From positions 1,054,001-1,118,000 of the forward strand of contig NZ_CP039435.1 of NCBI RefSeq assembly GCF_005484585.1: DNA of 64,000 nucleotides. The letters run 5' to 3'. Shown piece by piece: positions 35,498 to 44,852 of the stretch. The position numbers and the translations under genes were made by a program. Within the stretch, counting starts at the first letter, position 1, and each line of letters starts with the position of its first letter. Source of the DNA: Brevundimonas sp. SGAir0440. Lineage in GTDB: Bacteria; Pseudomonadota; Alphaproteobacteria; Caulobacterales; Caulobacteraceae. Under the pieces are notes generated by a model. That model was not told the DNA's origin, searched no databases, and worked only from the letters and a program-made list of their open reading frames with translations.

Positions 35498-37900
35498 CTA
35501 AGCCGCGAACGCCGCCCGGATCGGCTGCACCGTTTGATCCGGTCGTTTGACCGGCAGGTCGAAACTGACCACCGTGCCGACACCTGGCTGGCTTTCCATG
35601 CTCAGCTGGCCGCCGTGCATCTCGATCAGGGACTTGGTCAGGGCCAGGCCCAGGCCGGTGCCCTGGGTGGTCTTGGAATGCTGGCCCTCGACCTGTTCGA
35701 ACGGGCGGGCCAGGCGCACTAGGTCTTCGGGCGCGATGCCGATGCCGGTGTCGGCGCAGGCGACGCGGACGCGGTCCTCGCCCTCGGCCCCGACGAAGGG
35801 TTTCAGCGACACGACGATGGAGCCGCCCTCGGGCGTGAACTTCACGGCGTTGGAGATCAGGTTCAGCATCACCTGTTTGACGCCGCGCTGATCGGCCTCG
35901 ATGTCGGGCAGGTCGCCGGCCTCGACCGCGATCTTCAGGCCCGCTTCCTGCACCTTGCCGCGCATCAGCCGCACCGCGTCCTCGCACACCTCGCGCAAGG
36001 ACACCGGCTCATAGTGCAGGGTCATCTTGCCGGCCTCGATCTTGGCCATGTCCAAGACGTCATTGATCAGGCTGAGCAGATGCTGGCCGGACTTCAGGAT
36101 GTCACCGGCGTAGCCCTTGTATTTCTCGTTCAGCGGCCCGAACAGCTCGCTGGCCATGATCTCCGAGAAGCCGTTGATGGCGTTCAACGGCGTGCGCAGT
36201 TCGTGGCTCATATTGGCCAGGAACTCGGACTTGGCCTGGTTGGCGGCCTCGGCGCGGGTCATGGCGACCTCGTATTTACGCGCCAGCAGCGACAGCTTCT
36301 CTTGGCTGGATTCCAGCTGATCGACGGTGGCCCGCAGATCGTCGGCGGCGCGGCGGCGCTCGGCCTCCTGGCGTTTGATGGCGGTGATGTCGGCGGCGGT
36401 GACGACCGAGCCGCCCTCGGAGGTGAACCGCTCCGACAGTTGCAGCCAGCGCCCGTCATTCAGCTCGACTTCGCGCAGGCCCGCACGACCGCTGGCCGGA
36501 CGATGCTCGGCCTTGATGGCCAGGCCGGCGATCCGGTTCAGCTCGTCCTTCATCGCGCCGCGCCGCACCACCCCGTGGTCGAAGTTGAAGGCGTCCTCGA
36601 ACGCCTGGTTCCACAGGATTAGACGCCCCTGACGATCGAACAGCACAAAGGCCTCGGAGATGCTCTCCACCCCGTCGCGCAGCCGGCTTTCGGCGGCCTG
36701 GGCGGCGGCGCGGGCGCGGCGGGCCTCGGTGATGTCCAACGCCACGCCCAGGATGGCGGAAAAGCCCGTGTCGCCGCGCTCGCCGCGCGCCTGGCCGCGC
36801 GCGTCGATCCAGCGCGCCCGCCCATCCGGTCCCGCCACCGGAAAGGTGATCTCAAAGGCGCCATAGGCCGCCGCCTGGCGCAGGGCGTGGCGGAAATCTT
36901 CCTGAAAGCGCGGATGGACGCGGCTGATCACATCCTCGGCGTCGGTCACTCCGCCGCGCGAAAAGCCCAGCAGGGCGGCCATATAGTCCGACAGCGACAC
37001 CTCGCCCTTGGCCAAATCCCACTCCCACACCCCGCACCGCGCAGCTTCGACGGCGATGCGGAACCGCTTTTCGGTCGCCACCCGTTCGCGATGCTGGCGC
37101 GTCTGGCGCAGGCCGTACAGGACGAACAGAACCACGACCCCGACCCCCAGCAGCAGCGGCGCGAGCACCACCCAGGCGTCGTCGAAGACCGAGGCGGTCG
37201 TCCCTTGCGAGATCGCGACCACATAGGGGCCGCCCGCGACGGTTCGAGCGGCGGCGGCGAGGCCGGCCTGGCCGCCCAGCGTCACGGCGCGCGGTTCGGC
37301 CTGGTCGACCAGGGCGGAAGGATCGACGCCGATCAGAGTGCGGATGGGTTGGCCGATCTCGGCGGCGCGCGTGGAGGCCAGCACCACGCCGCCGGACGAC
37401 ACGATCCGCGTCTCGCCGCCTTCCGGCAGGACAGGGGCGATCCGCGCGTCCAGTCTCAGGCCGTCGACATTGGTCTGGCCGGCGACGACCGATCCTTCGC
37501 CCTTGGCGGCCTGCACCGTCTCGCCGGGACCGACCAGGGTGAAGGCGACCTGGGGCGCAACTGCCTGGGCGGCCTCGACGACCTCTATGGGGGCACTTTT
37601 GGCGGCGATGGCGGTGCTGCCGGCGGCGAGGCCCGCTTCGGCCGACTGGATCAACGCTGCTGTCTGGCTGGCGACCAGTTCAGCGTTCAGCTTGAGGTTT
37701 TCGGCTTCCAGGCGGCTGATTTCGCGGGTCGGCCGGCTGAACTCGCGCGACGCCATCAAGGCGTAGGCGGCCGCGATCAGCGCCAGGACAAGGACGGTGA
37801 TCCGCAACCAGGCGGGCGCGCCGGCGGCGCGGTCGGAGGCGCGACGCCCCGACCGATTTTCCCGCCGCTCCTCGTCCCGCAAGCCCCGACCCTCCGACAA
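35498..37900 (-). CDS. pleC: PleC-like hybrid-free sensor histidine kinase/phosphatase
   Basis: 800 aa with TTG start. TM1 (about 31-49) and TM2 (about 243-262) enclose a periplasmic sensor of about 190 residues. Two PAS domains follow (about 275-395 and 405-520), then a HisKA with H566 in [14 protein letters not shown] and an HATPase with [15 protein letters not shown] and [20 protein letters not shown]. This architecture and the kinase-core wording ([16 protein letters not shown]) match PleC, which controls DivK/PleD in the swarmer cell. No receiver domain is fused. A CtrA box lies 62 bases before the start codon, matching cell-cycle control. Orthology is by recognition, not alignment. Confidence 0.72.
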   Translation of the reverse strand: MSEGRGLRDEERRENRSGRRASDRAAGAPAWLRITVLVLALIAAAYALMASREFSRPTREISRLEAENLKLNAELVASQTAALIQSAEAGLAAGSTAIAAKSAPIEVVEAAQAVAPQVAFTLVGPGETVQAAKGEGSVVAGQTNVDGLRLDARIAPVLPEGGETRIVSSGGVVLASTRAAEIGQPIRTLIGVDPSALVDQAEPRAVTLGGQAGLAAAARTVAGGPYVVAISQGTTASVFDDAWVVLAPLLLGVGVVVLFVLYGLRQTRQHRERVATEKRFRIAVEAARCGVWEWDLAKGEVSLSDYMAALLGFSRGGVTDAEDVISRVHPRFQEDFRHALRQAAAYGAFEITFPVAGPDGRARWIDARGQARGERGDTGFSAILGVALDITEARRARAAAQAAESRLRDGVESISEAFVLFDRQGRLILWNQAFEDAFNFDHGVVRRGAMKDELNRIAGLAIKAEHRPASGRAGLREVELNDGRWLQLSERFTSEGGSVVTAADITAIKRQEAERRRAADDLRATVDQLESSQEKLSLLARKYEVAMTRAEAANQAKSEFLANMSHELRTPLNAINGFSEIMASELFGPLNEKYKGYAGDILKSGQHLLSLINDVLDMAKIEAGKMTLHYEPVSLREVCEDAVRLMRGKVQEAGLKIAVEAGDLPDIEADQRGVKQVMLNLISNAVKFTPEGGSIVVSLKPFVGAEGEDRVRVACADTGIGIAPEDLVRLARPFEQVEGQHSKTTQGTGLGLALTKSLIEMHGGQLSMESQPGVGTVVSFDLPVKRPDQTVQPIRAAFAA

Positions 37901-37961
37901 ACACTTCGTCGTGGGAATCTAGGCTGCGTCGCGGATTCGTGTCGAGGCTCGGCGCGCGCTT

Positions 37962-37976
37962 TTAACGGGTTTTTAA
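37962..37976. promoter_or_regulatory. CtrA binding box TTAA-N7-TTAA upstream of pleC
   Basis: TTAA (37962-37965), seven bases, TTAA (37973-37976): the full Caulobacter CtrA consensus. It lies 62 bases ahead of the pleC start and overlaps the stop codon of the preceding gene on the same strand. Full-consensus boxes are rare by chance in DNA this GC-rich. Confidence 0.6.
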
Positions 37977-38542
37977 GCGGCCGCGACCGGCGACAGCAGG
38001 CGGTCGGGCGCGGGCTCCAGCACCCGCGTCACCCCATGCAGCGTATCGCGCGCCTGTCGGGCCAGGGTCAGGACGGCCGGCGGCGCATCGTCGGGCGTCT
38101 CGGCGACCAGATCCACCAGATCCTGGGCCAGGCGCATCAGTTGGGGCGCGGCGGCGATCAGCCGGGCCTGAAACTCGATATGCTGGGGATCGCGGTCGTA
38201 TTCGGCGCCCGGCACACGCCAACCGCCCCAGTCCGCCCGATCGGTCACGACGACCGGATAGGTGCCGGGGTGGGGGTGGTGCAGGCAATCCTCGGGCAGT
38301 TGCCACTTGTTGCGCGCGCGCAGCAGCCGCCAGTCGCCCAATCCCTGATCCGAGGCCGGATCGTCGGTCGCCAGCAACAATTCGTTGGCGGTGAATTCGC
38401 GCCCCAGACCGACGTCATAGGTGACGCGCACGGGCTCTTCGAACCCCTTGGCCCAGACGGGCTGGACCTGTTCGATAAAGGCCCAGGCGCCGACGCATTC
38501 GACCCAGACCTTCTGACCCTTCTGGAACTGTGCGCGCGCCAT
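37973..38542 (-). CDS. Conserved hypothetical protein (unknown family)
   Basis: 189 aa from ATG 38542, which has GGAGG six bases before it; an upstream start lacks one. The N-terminal half contains an SH3-like or Tudor-like barrel candidate: FQKGQKVWVECVGAWAFIEQ, then PVRVTYDVGLGREFTANELL. A middle region with EYDRDPQHIEFQARLIAAAP leads to a helical C-terminus (LMRLAQDLVDLV). No signal peptide or TM. I do not recognise the family. Its stop codon is part of the CtrA box of pleC, which lies directly downstream. Confidence 0.7.
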   Translation of the reverse strand: MARAQFQKGQKVWVECVGAWAFIEQVQPVWAKGFEEPVRVTYDVGLGREFTANELLLATDDPASDQGLGDWRLLRARNKWQLPEDCLHHPHPGTYPVVVTDRADWGGWRVPGAEYDRDPQHIEFQARLIAAAPQLMRLAQDLVDLVAETPDDAPPAVLTLARQARDTLHGVTRVLEPAPDRLLSPVAAA

Positions 38543-38619
38543 GCCATCCTCCGATATTCGAAGGAACAGCATGAACGACGATCCTTGACGCCCGGTGTCG
38601 GGGCGCGGTTACGCAGGTC

Positions 38620-39027
38620 TTAACGCGAGATGCTTTCCAGCGTCTCGCCGGCGTATTTCTCTTTCACGCGCGTCGACAGGTCGCCCAGCGACACGACGCC
38701 GACCACGCGGCCATGCTTGTCCACGACCGGGGCGCGGCGGATCTGCTTGGCGCCCATCAGATCCAGCACGACCTTCAGGTCGTCGGTGTCCAGCACCGTC
38801 TGCGGATCGCGGGTGATGAACTCCACGACAGAGGCGCTTGAGGCGGCGCCCGTCGCCAAGGCGCGCACCACGATGTCGCGGTCCGTGATCGTGCCGATCA
38901 GCTGATCGCCGTCCGCCACGGGCACGAAGCCGAATCCGCCCTTGGCCATGCGGCTGGCCACGTCCTGGATGGTGTCGGCGGGGCGGGCCAGATGCACGTC
39001 CCTGGTCATCACGTCGCGGATCTTCAT
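38620..39027 (-). CDS. Tandem CBS-domain protein
   Basis: 135 aa. Two CBS motifs are present (about 1-60 with KIRDVMTRDVHLARPADTIQ and IGTITDRDIVVRALA; about 68-125 with VVEFITRDPQTVLDTDDL and VGVVSLGDLSTRVKEKYA). Such stand-alone pairs bind adenine nucleotides (AMP, ATP or SAM) as energy or ligand sensors. The partner enzyme is not adjacent, so the target is unknown. Start ATG 39027 is placed by the first CBS strand. Confidence 0.88.
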   Translation of the reverse strand: MKIRDVMTRDVHLARPADTIQDVASRMAKGGFGFVPVADGDQLIGTITDRDIVVRALATGAASSASVVEFITRDPQTVLDTDDLKVVLDLMGAKQIRRAPVVDKHGRVVGVVSLGDLSTRVKEKYAGETLESISR

Positions 39028-39088
39028 GGCGGGTTTCCTTGGTTGAAGCGTTGCGCTGGAAAACCCGCCGCGAGCGTGGCGGTTCCGG

Positions 39089-40960
39089 TCAGGGCGTCCG
39101 CATCGGGGCAAGGCCCTGGGCCGCCCGCACCACCTGAACGAACTCGGCCCGGTCGCCATAGGGGTCTTCGCCTCTGGCCCCTTGCGCCTGATCGATGATC
39201 CGGTCCCAACCATAGTCGGCCGTCATCCACGGATCGCCCCGCAGCTTCTGACCGAAGCCGGCGACCGCGATGGCCCAGCGCGTGGCCTCGGGCGGCTGGG
39301 CGCTGACCGGCCCGCCCGCGCGGTTGGTCAGCGGCTGCTGGATCAGGTTCGAGCGTCTCTGCCCCGGCTGTTTGTAGCGCACCTGAATAAAGCCGATCTC
39401 GCCGTTCGGATCGCCGCCGCCGACCCCGATACGATTATCGGGATAGCGCCGATCGGGAATCTGCGTCGGGCCGCCGACGGGGGTGATTTCGTACAGGGCC
39501 GTGACGCTGGCGCCGGATCCGACCTCGCCCGCATCGACCTGGTCGTTGTTGAAGTCTTCCTCGTTCAGCAGCCGGGTCTCATAGCCGATCAGCCGCCATT
39601 CGGCGACGCGGGCGGGATTGAACTCAACCTGGATCTTGACGTCGTCAGCGATAGGGAAGGCGCCCTTGTCGAAGGCCGGTCCGAACAGCCGGCGCGCGTC
39701 CCTCAGGTCCCCGACATAGGCCGCGACCCCATTGCCCGCCTGGGCGATGGTCTGCATCCGTTCGTCCTGATAGTTGCCGCGCCCGAAGCCGTAGACCGAC
39801 AGGTAGATCCCGGTCCCGCGCTTTTCGGCGACATAGTCTTCCAGCCGCTTGTTGTCGGTCACCCCGACGTTGAAGTCGCCATCGGTGAACATCAGGATGC
39901 GATTGACCTTGTCGCGGGCGAAGTTCGCCTGGGCTTGGTCATAGGCGTTGGTCATGCCGGCCGCCCCGGCCGTGCCGCCCGACGCTTTCAGGCTGGCGAC
40001 GGCGCAGCGCATCTTCAGCTTTTCGTCGCCCTTCGTGGGCTGCAGGGTCGTGCCGGCGCCTTCTGCGTAATAGGTGACGGCCAGAGTGTCCTGCGGCCTC
40101 AGCCGGTCGATGGCCAGGTTCATCGCCTTCTTGGCCAGGTCCAGCTTGTCGGGGCTGCCCATCGAGCCGGAGACGTCGACCAGGAAGGTCAGGTTCAGCG
40201 GCCGCTGCTCGCCCGCCGGCAGTTCGTAGCCCTGCAGGCCGATGTGCACGATCTGACGCCCGTCCGCCCAGGGCGAGGCCGCGACCGCCGTCGTGATGGC
40301 GAAGGGCCGGGTCTGGCTGGTCGGCCGGGCATAGTCATAGTCGAAGGCGTTGATCAGTTCCTCGACCCGCACCGCATCCCTGGGAGGCGCACGACCCTCG
40401 TCGATGAAGCGCCTTACGTTCGAATAGGACGCCGTGTCCACGTCGATGGAAAAGGTCGACACCGGCTGATCGCTGGTCCGCTTCACCGGATTGGGCGTCG
40501 CATCCGGATAGCGTTCGGTGTCGACAGGGGGCGGCGTCATCATGCCGGGCGACGTCGGGGCGCCTGGTGATCGCGTGATCCGGGAGGCTGTGACGACGAT
40601 ATCTTGGGCCGCCGTCGATGACGGCGCGGGAGCAGGCGATGGAGGGGGCGGCGGCGGCGGCGGCGGAGGAGGCGGAGGCGGAGGCGGAGGAGGTGGTGGC
40701 GGGGGGGCGCCGTAGGGGACACGATCTTCCTTGCGTGTCGGCGTGATCCTCACCGGCGGCGTCGGCGGACCGGCGCGCGGCGCGGGTGGTGCGACGACAG
40801 GCTCAGGCGATCCCAACTCAAAGCCAAGAGGCCGGCACGCCGCTGGCGTCGGCTCGCCATCCAGCGGCTTGGCCAGGGCGACGCTCGGCACGGCGACCGG
40901 CGGCGCGGCGAACGACAGGCTCAGAACGGACAGGGCCGCGATCCTGATGACGCGTGACAT
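39089..40960 (-). CDS. YfbK-type von Willebrand factor A protein with polyproline region
   Basis: 623 aa with GGAGGAA before the ATG. A signal peptide (about 1-30) is followed by a Pro-rich linker with 22 consecutive prolines (residues 86-107, codons 40640-40705). Then comes AAQDIVVTASRI, a segment normally seen at the plug entrance of TonB receptors. Next is the vWFA N-terminal domain (TFSIDVDTASYSNVRRFIDE) and the VWA domain with MIDAS DVSGSMGS and FTDGDFNVG, and a DUF3520-like C-terminus. The family is linked to envelope and adhesion functions; no partner genes are adjacent. Confidence 0.84.
   Translation of the reverse strand: MSRVIRIAALSVLSLSFAAPPVAVPSVALAKPLDGEPTPAACRPLGFELGSPEPVVAPPAPRAGPPTPPVRITPTRKEDRVPYGAPPPPPPPPPPPPPPPPPPPPPPSPAPAPSSTAAQDIVVTASRITRSPGAPTSPGMMTPPPVDTERYPDATPNPVKRTSDQPVSTFSIDVDTASYSNVRRFIDEGRAPPRDAVRVEELINAFDYDYARPTSQTRPFAITTAVAASPWADGRQIVHIGLQGYELPAGEQRPLNLTFLVDVSGSMGSPDKLDLAKKAMNLAIDRLRPQDTLAVTYYAEGAGTTLQPTKGDEKLKMRCAVASLKASGGTAGAAGMTNAYDQAQANFARDKVNRILMFTDGDFNVGVTDNKRLEDYVAEKRGTGIYLSVYGFGRGNYQDERMQTIAQAGNGVAAYVGDLRDARRLFGPAFDKGAFPIADDVKIQVEFNPARVAEWRLIGYETRLLNEEDFNNDQVDAGEVGSGASVTALYEITPVGGPTQIPDRRYPDNRIGVGGGDPNGEIGFIQVRYKQPGQRRSNLIQQPLTNRAGGPVSAQPPEATRWAIAVAGFGQKLRGDPWMTADYGWDRIIDQAQGARGEDPYGDRAEFVQVVRAAQGLAPMRTP
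40640..40705 (-). repeat. Proline-codon low-complexity tract inside the VWA gene
   Basis: Twenty-two consecutive CCN codons (mix of CCG, CCT, CCA, CCC) make a 66-base G-rich tract on the plus strand. Codon mixing means the run encodes protein, not simply trinucleotide slippage, though the six CCG in a row could slip. Polyproline runs stall ribosomes and normally require EF-P. Confidence 0.85.
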
Positions 40961-41125
40961 GGCTTCCTCCGGTTGTTTTCTTGACGCCAGTCGCGGGTCG
41001 TCATGGGGCGAAACTGTGGCGCCAAATCCCACTCGACGCACGATGATCTTTCAGCGTGTCTTTCGTGTCCTCTCGCAATCGCCGCTCAGGACCTCCACAA
41101 TAGAGGCCAAGCTTGGGGGAATGCG

Positions 41126-42988
41126 ATGGCTGAGGCGACGACGGGACTGGATCTGGGCGCGGCGGCCGCTCTGCTGGCCGCGGGCGTGCTCGCCGTGCCG
41201 GTGTTCAAGCGCATCGGCCTGGGATCGGTGCTTGGCTATCTGGCGGCGGGCCTGGCCATCGGTCCCTTCGGTCTGAAGCTGTTCCGCGAGCCCGAGACCA
41301 TCCTGCACGTCGCCGAGTTCGGCGTGGTCATCTTCCTGTTCATCATCGGGCTGGAGATGCGGCCCAAACGGCTTTGGGGACTGAGGAAGGAAATCTTCGG
41401 CCTCGGCGCGGCTCAGGTGCTGTTCTGCGGCCTGATCCTGACCCTGACCGCCATGCTGGTCGGCTTCTCCGCACCCGTCGCCTTCGTCGGCGCCATGGGC
41501 TTTGTCCTGTCGTCCACCGCGGTCATCATGCAGATGCTGGAAGAGCGCGGCGAGATCGCGGGCGGGCCGGGCCAGCGCGCGGTCTCCATCCTGTTGCTGG
41601 AAGACCTGGCCATCGTGCCGCTGCTGGCCATCGTCGCCGTCCTGGCCTCGGTGCTGGGCGTGGCGAACGAACAGGCGCCGCCCCTGTGGCAGACCGTCGG
41701 CTTCGCGGTCGCGGCGGTCGGCGGGGTGCTGCTGGCCGGCAAATATTTGGTCAATCCGGTCTTCCGCCTGCTGGCCCAATATGGCGGACGCGAGGTGATG
41801 ACGGCCGCCGCCCTGCTGGTCGTGGTCGGCGCCGCCTGGGCCATGTCCCTGGGCGGCCTGTCCATGGCCATGGGCGCCTTCCTGGCCGGGGTCCTGCTGT
41901 CGGAATCCACCTTCCGTCACCAGCTTGAGGCGGACGTCGAGCCGTTCCGCGCCATCCTGCTGGGCCTGTTCTTCCTCAGCGTCGGCATGTCGCTGGACGT
42001 GTCGGTCGTGGTCGCCGACTGGCGTCTGGTGCTGGGCGGGGTCGTGGCCTTCATGCTGGTCAAGGGCGTGGGCATCTATGCCGTCGCGCGACTGTTCAAG
42101 GCCTCGCACCATGAGGCCGTCGAGCGCGCGGGCCTGTTCGCGCAAGGCGGCGAGTTCGCCTTCGTCCTGTACGGCGCCGCCGTCGCCGCCGGCCTGTTCG
42201 ACGCCCGCATCGGGGCGATGATGTCGGCGGTGGTGATCCTGTCGATGGCCCTGACGCCCCTGACCTCGCTGCTGATCGCGCGGCTGTCGCCCAAGCCGGT
42301 CCAGGACGCTGAAAGCGCCGAGGGCGTCGACTTCGCCAAGGACCTGCGCGGCCAGGTGCTGATCATCGGCTTCGGCCGTTTCGCCCAGGTCGTGTCCCAA
42401 CCCCTGCTGGCCCGCGACGTCGACGTGTCGATCATCGAGAACGACGTGGAGATGATCCAGGCCGCCTCCCAGTTCGGGTTCAAGGTCTATTATGGCGACG
42501 GCACTCAGCTGCACACCCTGCGCGCGTCAGGCGCGGAGGAGGCGGAGATGGTCCTGGTCTGCGTGGACAAGCCCGAGGCCGCCGACCGCATCGTCGAACT
42601 GGTCAAGTCCGAGTTCCCGACCACCCGGATCATGGCCCGCGCCTTCGACCGAGGGCATTCGATGCGCCTGATCCAGGCCGGCGTGGACTACCAGATCCGC
42701 GAGACCTTCGAGTCGGCGCTCAAGTTCGGCGAGCGCGCCCTGGTCGAACTGGGGCTGGACGAGCATGAGGCGGCCGAGACTATCGGCGACGTACGCCGTC
42801 GCGACGAGGCCCGACTGGACTTGCAGCTGACCGGCGGGCTCAAGGCCGGCCGCCAGCTGATGCGCGGCAATATGCCGACGCCCCAGCCCGCTCCTTACAT
42901 CAAACCCCGTCGCGAAGGCCGTCTGCTGAACGAGGACGAGGCGGGCCCGGCCGCGCCGGACACCCGGCGCGAGCCCGCCGACACCTGA
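41126..42988 (+). CDS. Glutathione-regulated-type K+/H+ antiporter (KefB/KefC family)
   Basis: 620 aa from ATG 41126. Twelve or so TM helices of the CPA2 exchanger fold cover about 1-395, including the signature FLFIIGLEMRP and SSTAVIMQMLEERGE. A cytoplasmic RCK_N domain follows (about 410-530; GQVLIIGFGRFAQVVSQPLL, then YYGDGT), and a polar C-terminal tail (PQPAPYIKPRREGRLLNEDE) completes it. It moves K+ or Na+ against H+ and is gated by NAD(H) or nucleotide binding to RCK. KefF or KefG is not adjacent, so electrophile regulation as in E. coli is uncertain. Confidence 0.9.
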   Translation: MAEATTGLDLGAAAALLAAGVLAVPVFKRIGLGSVLGYLAAGLAIGPFGLKLFREPETILHVAEFGVVIFLFIIGLEMRPKRLWGLRKEIFGLGAAQVLFCGLILTLTAMLVGFSAPVAFVGAMGFVLSSTAVIMQMLEERGEIAGGPGQRAVSILLLEDLAIVPLLAIVAVLASVLGVANEQAPPLWQTVGFAVAAVGGVLLAGKYLVNPVFRLLAQYGGREVMTAAALLVVVGAAWAMSLGGLSMAMGAFLAGVLLSESTFRHQLEADVEPFRAILLGLFFLSVGMSLDVSVVVADWRLVLGGVVAFMLVKGVGIYAVARLFKASHHEAVERAGLFAQGGEFAFVLYGAAVAAGLFDARIGAMMSAVVILSMALTPLTSLLIARLSPKPVQDAESAEGVDFAKDLRGQVLIIGFGRFAQVVSQPLLARDVDVSIIENDVEMIQAASQFGFKVYYGDGTQLHTLRASGAEEAEMVLVCVDKPEAADRIVELVKSEFPTTRIMARAFDRGHSMRLIQAGVDYQIRETFESALKFGERALVELGLDEHEAAETIGDVRRRDEARLDLQLTGGLKAGRQLMRGNMPTPQPAPYIKPRREGRLLNEDEAGPAAPDTRREPADT

Positions 42989-42991
42989 TCC

Positions 42992-43612
42992 CTACTGACT
43001 GACGCCCTTTTCCAGACGCGCGCCGGCCAGCTGCGCCTTGGCCTGAAGATAGGGCGTTGCGGACACCAGCTGCGAGATGGCGTTGAAGCGCTCGGTCGTC
43101 AGGCCGGACGCCTCGACCGCCGCCGTCAGCTTGGCGCTCTGTTCGGGCGTCGCCTGGTTGTTCTGCACCTCGGCCGTGACGGCGCGGATCTGCGTCATGG
43201 CGGTGACGAAGCGGTTCAGTTCGTCATCCGTCACGGCGGCGGCCGGGGTGCCGGGCGCTGGCGGCGTGGCGTTGACCACCCGGATGCGCGCCGCCAGGGC
43301 CGGATCGGCGGCGACGGCGTTGGACAGGGTGTTGAAGCGCGTTACCTCCAGCCCCGAATCCTGCACTGCGGCGGCCATCTGCGCCTGCTGTTCCGGCGTC
43401 GGCTGGGCGCCGTTCAGCGTGTCGCTGACGGCTCTCACCTTGGCCATGGCGTCGTCGAACTTCTTCAGCTCGTCGTCGGTGAAGGTGGTCGAGCCGGCCG
43501 TCGGCGCGGCCGTCGGCGTCTGCGCCGTCGTCGATGCGTCCTGGGCGTAAGCGATCGCGGCGGTCGCGAGAAGGGCGACGGAAGCAAGAAGGGCGATGCG
43601 GGGCGTGCGCAT
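42992..43612 (-). CDS. Secreted protein with two DUF4168 domains
   Basis: 206 aa from ATG 43612 (signal MRTPRIALLASVALLATAAI, cleavage after AYA). Two DUF4168-like helical units of about 75 residues follow. Each starts FTDDELKKFDDAMAKVRAV or VTDDELNRFVTAMTQIRAV, and continues with TPEQQAQMAAAV or TPEQSAKLTAAV and then LEVTRFN or LTTERFN. The two copies are diverged but aligned along their length, so this is a tandem duplication. Function unknown. It converges with the antiporter, stop to stop (3 bases apart). Confidence 0.8.
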   Translation of the reverse strand: MRTPRIALLASVALLATAAIAYAQDASTTAQTPTAAPTAGSTTFTDDELKKFDDAMAKVRAVSDTLNGAQPTPEQQAQMAAAVQDSGLEVTRFNTLSNAVAADPALAARIRVVNATPPAPGTPAAAVTDDELNRFVTAMTQIRAVTAEVQNNQATPEQSAKLTAAVEASGLTTERFNAISQLVSATPYLQAKAQLAGARLEKGVSQ

Positions 43613-43827
43613 GGGGAATGTCCTTTCGGTCTGGCGTCCACTTGAAGTGCCGTCCGACGACGGCGACGACGCAATCACGTCATCGCTCCCCAGGGGCGTG
43701 GAGCCTGAAACAGACGAAAGGGGAGCCTTCATAACCTAGGCGCCGATGCGCCTCGCACCACCCCTTGGACGCTGGAGGCGCGATCAAGGATGCGTTAGAC
43801 GGGCGTGATCCTTGTTGAGGTTTGTCC

Positions 43828-44847
43828 ATGAAACGTCTCGCCATCGCCGCCCTGGCCCTCGTCGCGGTCGCCGCGCCGGCTGTCACCGTCACCGCCTGGG
43901 GCAACACCGGCCACCGCCTGATCGGCGTGGCGGCGATGCGGGCCCTGCCGGACGATCTGCCGGCCTTCCTGCGCACCCCGGCCGCCATCGCCGACGTGGG
44001 CGAACTGGCGCGCGAGCCCGACCGCTGGAAGGGCGCCGGCCAGCCGCACGACCGCGAGCGCGACACCGCCCACTTCGTCGATCTGGACGACCAGGGTCGC
44101 GTCTACGACCAGCGCGGCATGAGCCTCAATGACCTGCCGCGCCTGAAGTCCGAATATGACGCCGCCCTGACCAAGGCCGGTCTGGACGTCAACGACGCCG
44201 GCTATCTGCCTTACGCCATGATGGACGCCTGGCAGCAGTTGGGTCGCGACTTCGCCTATTGGCGCGTGCTGAACGCGGCCGAGAAGCGCGAGACCAATAT
44301 GGAGCGCCAGGCCTGGTATCGCGCCGACCGCATCCGCCGCGAGGCCCTGATCCTGCGCGACATCGGCGTGATGGGCCACTACGTCGGCGACGGCTCGCAA
44401 CCGCATCACACCAGCATTCACTACAACGGCTGGGGCGACTTCCCGAACCCGGAAGGCTTCACCAACTCGCGCCAGACCCACGCCGTGTTCGAAGGCGAGT
44501 TCACCAATCGCGTCGCCCGTCTGGACGCCGTCGAGGCCGCCATGCCGGCCGCCAAACTGGACGGGTTCGACGTCAAGGCGCGCACCGTCTCCTATCTGAC
44601 CACGACGCTCGGCACGGTGATCCCCTTCTATCGGCTGGAAAAGGCAGGCGGCTTCAAGGACGCCGACCCGCGCGGCGCGGCCTTCGTCAACGAACGTCTG
44701 GCGGCGGGCGCCGGCGAACTGCGCGACTTCATCGTCGCCGCCTGGACCGCATCCGGCAGCGCCTCCATCGGCTGGCCCGCCGTCAAGGTCGCCGAGGTCG
44801 AGGCCGGAACCGCCGACCCCTGGACCGCCATGGTGGGCGAGGACTGA
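43828..44847 (+). CDS. S1/P1 nuclease family zinc nuclease
   Basis: 339 aa from ATG 43828; TTG 43822 is in frame but unneeded. Mature protein starts W24 after VTA, and the N-terminal Trp is itself a zinc ligand in this family. The motif WGNTGHR follows. Other zinc ligands are in HFVDLDDQ, GVMGHYVGDGSQPHH and QTHAVFEGEF, giving the tri-zinc cluster. It is exported (Sec) and degrades single-stranded DNA/RNA. GAGG lies 8 bases before the start. Position is just upstream of a TrmJ-like gene. Confidence 0.9.
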   Translation: MKRLAIAALALVAVAAPAVTVTAWGNTGHRLIGVAAMRALPDDLPAFLRTPAAIADVGELAREPDRWKGAGQPHDRERDTAHFVDLDDQGRVYDQRGMSLNDLPRLKSEYDAALTKAGLDVNDAGYLPYAMMDAWQQLGRDFAYWRVLNAAEKRETNMERQAWYRADRIRREALILRDIGVMGHYVGDGSQPHHTSIHYNGWGDFPNPEGFTNSRQTHAVFEGEFTNRVARLDAVEAAMPAAKLDGFDVKARTVSYLTTTLGTVIPFYRLEKAGGFKDADPRGAAFVNERLAAGAGELRDFIVAAWTASGSASIGWPAVKVAEVEAGTADPWTAMVGED

Positions 44848-44852
44848 TTGCG

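Noticed and set aside
40640..40705. Short repeated G-rich triplets considered as a CRISPR or microsatellite
   Set aside because: They are mixed proline codons inside a protein gene; no spacers and no regular repeat unit.
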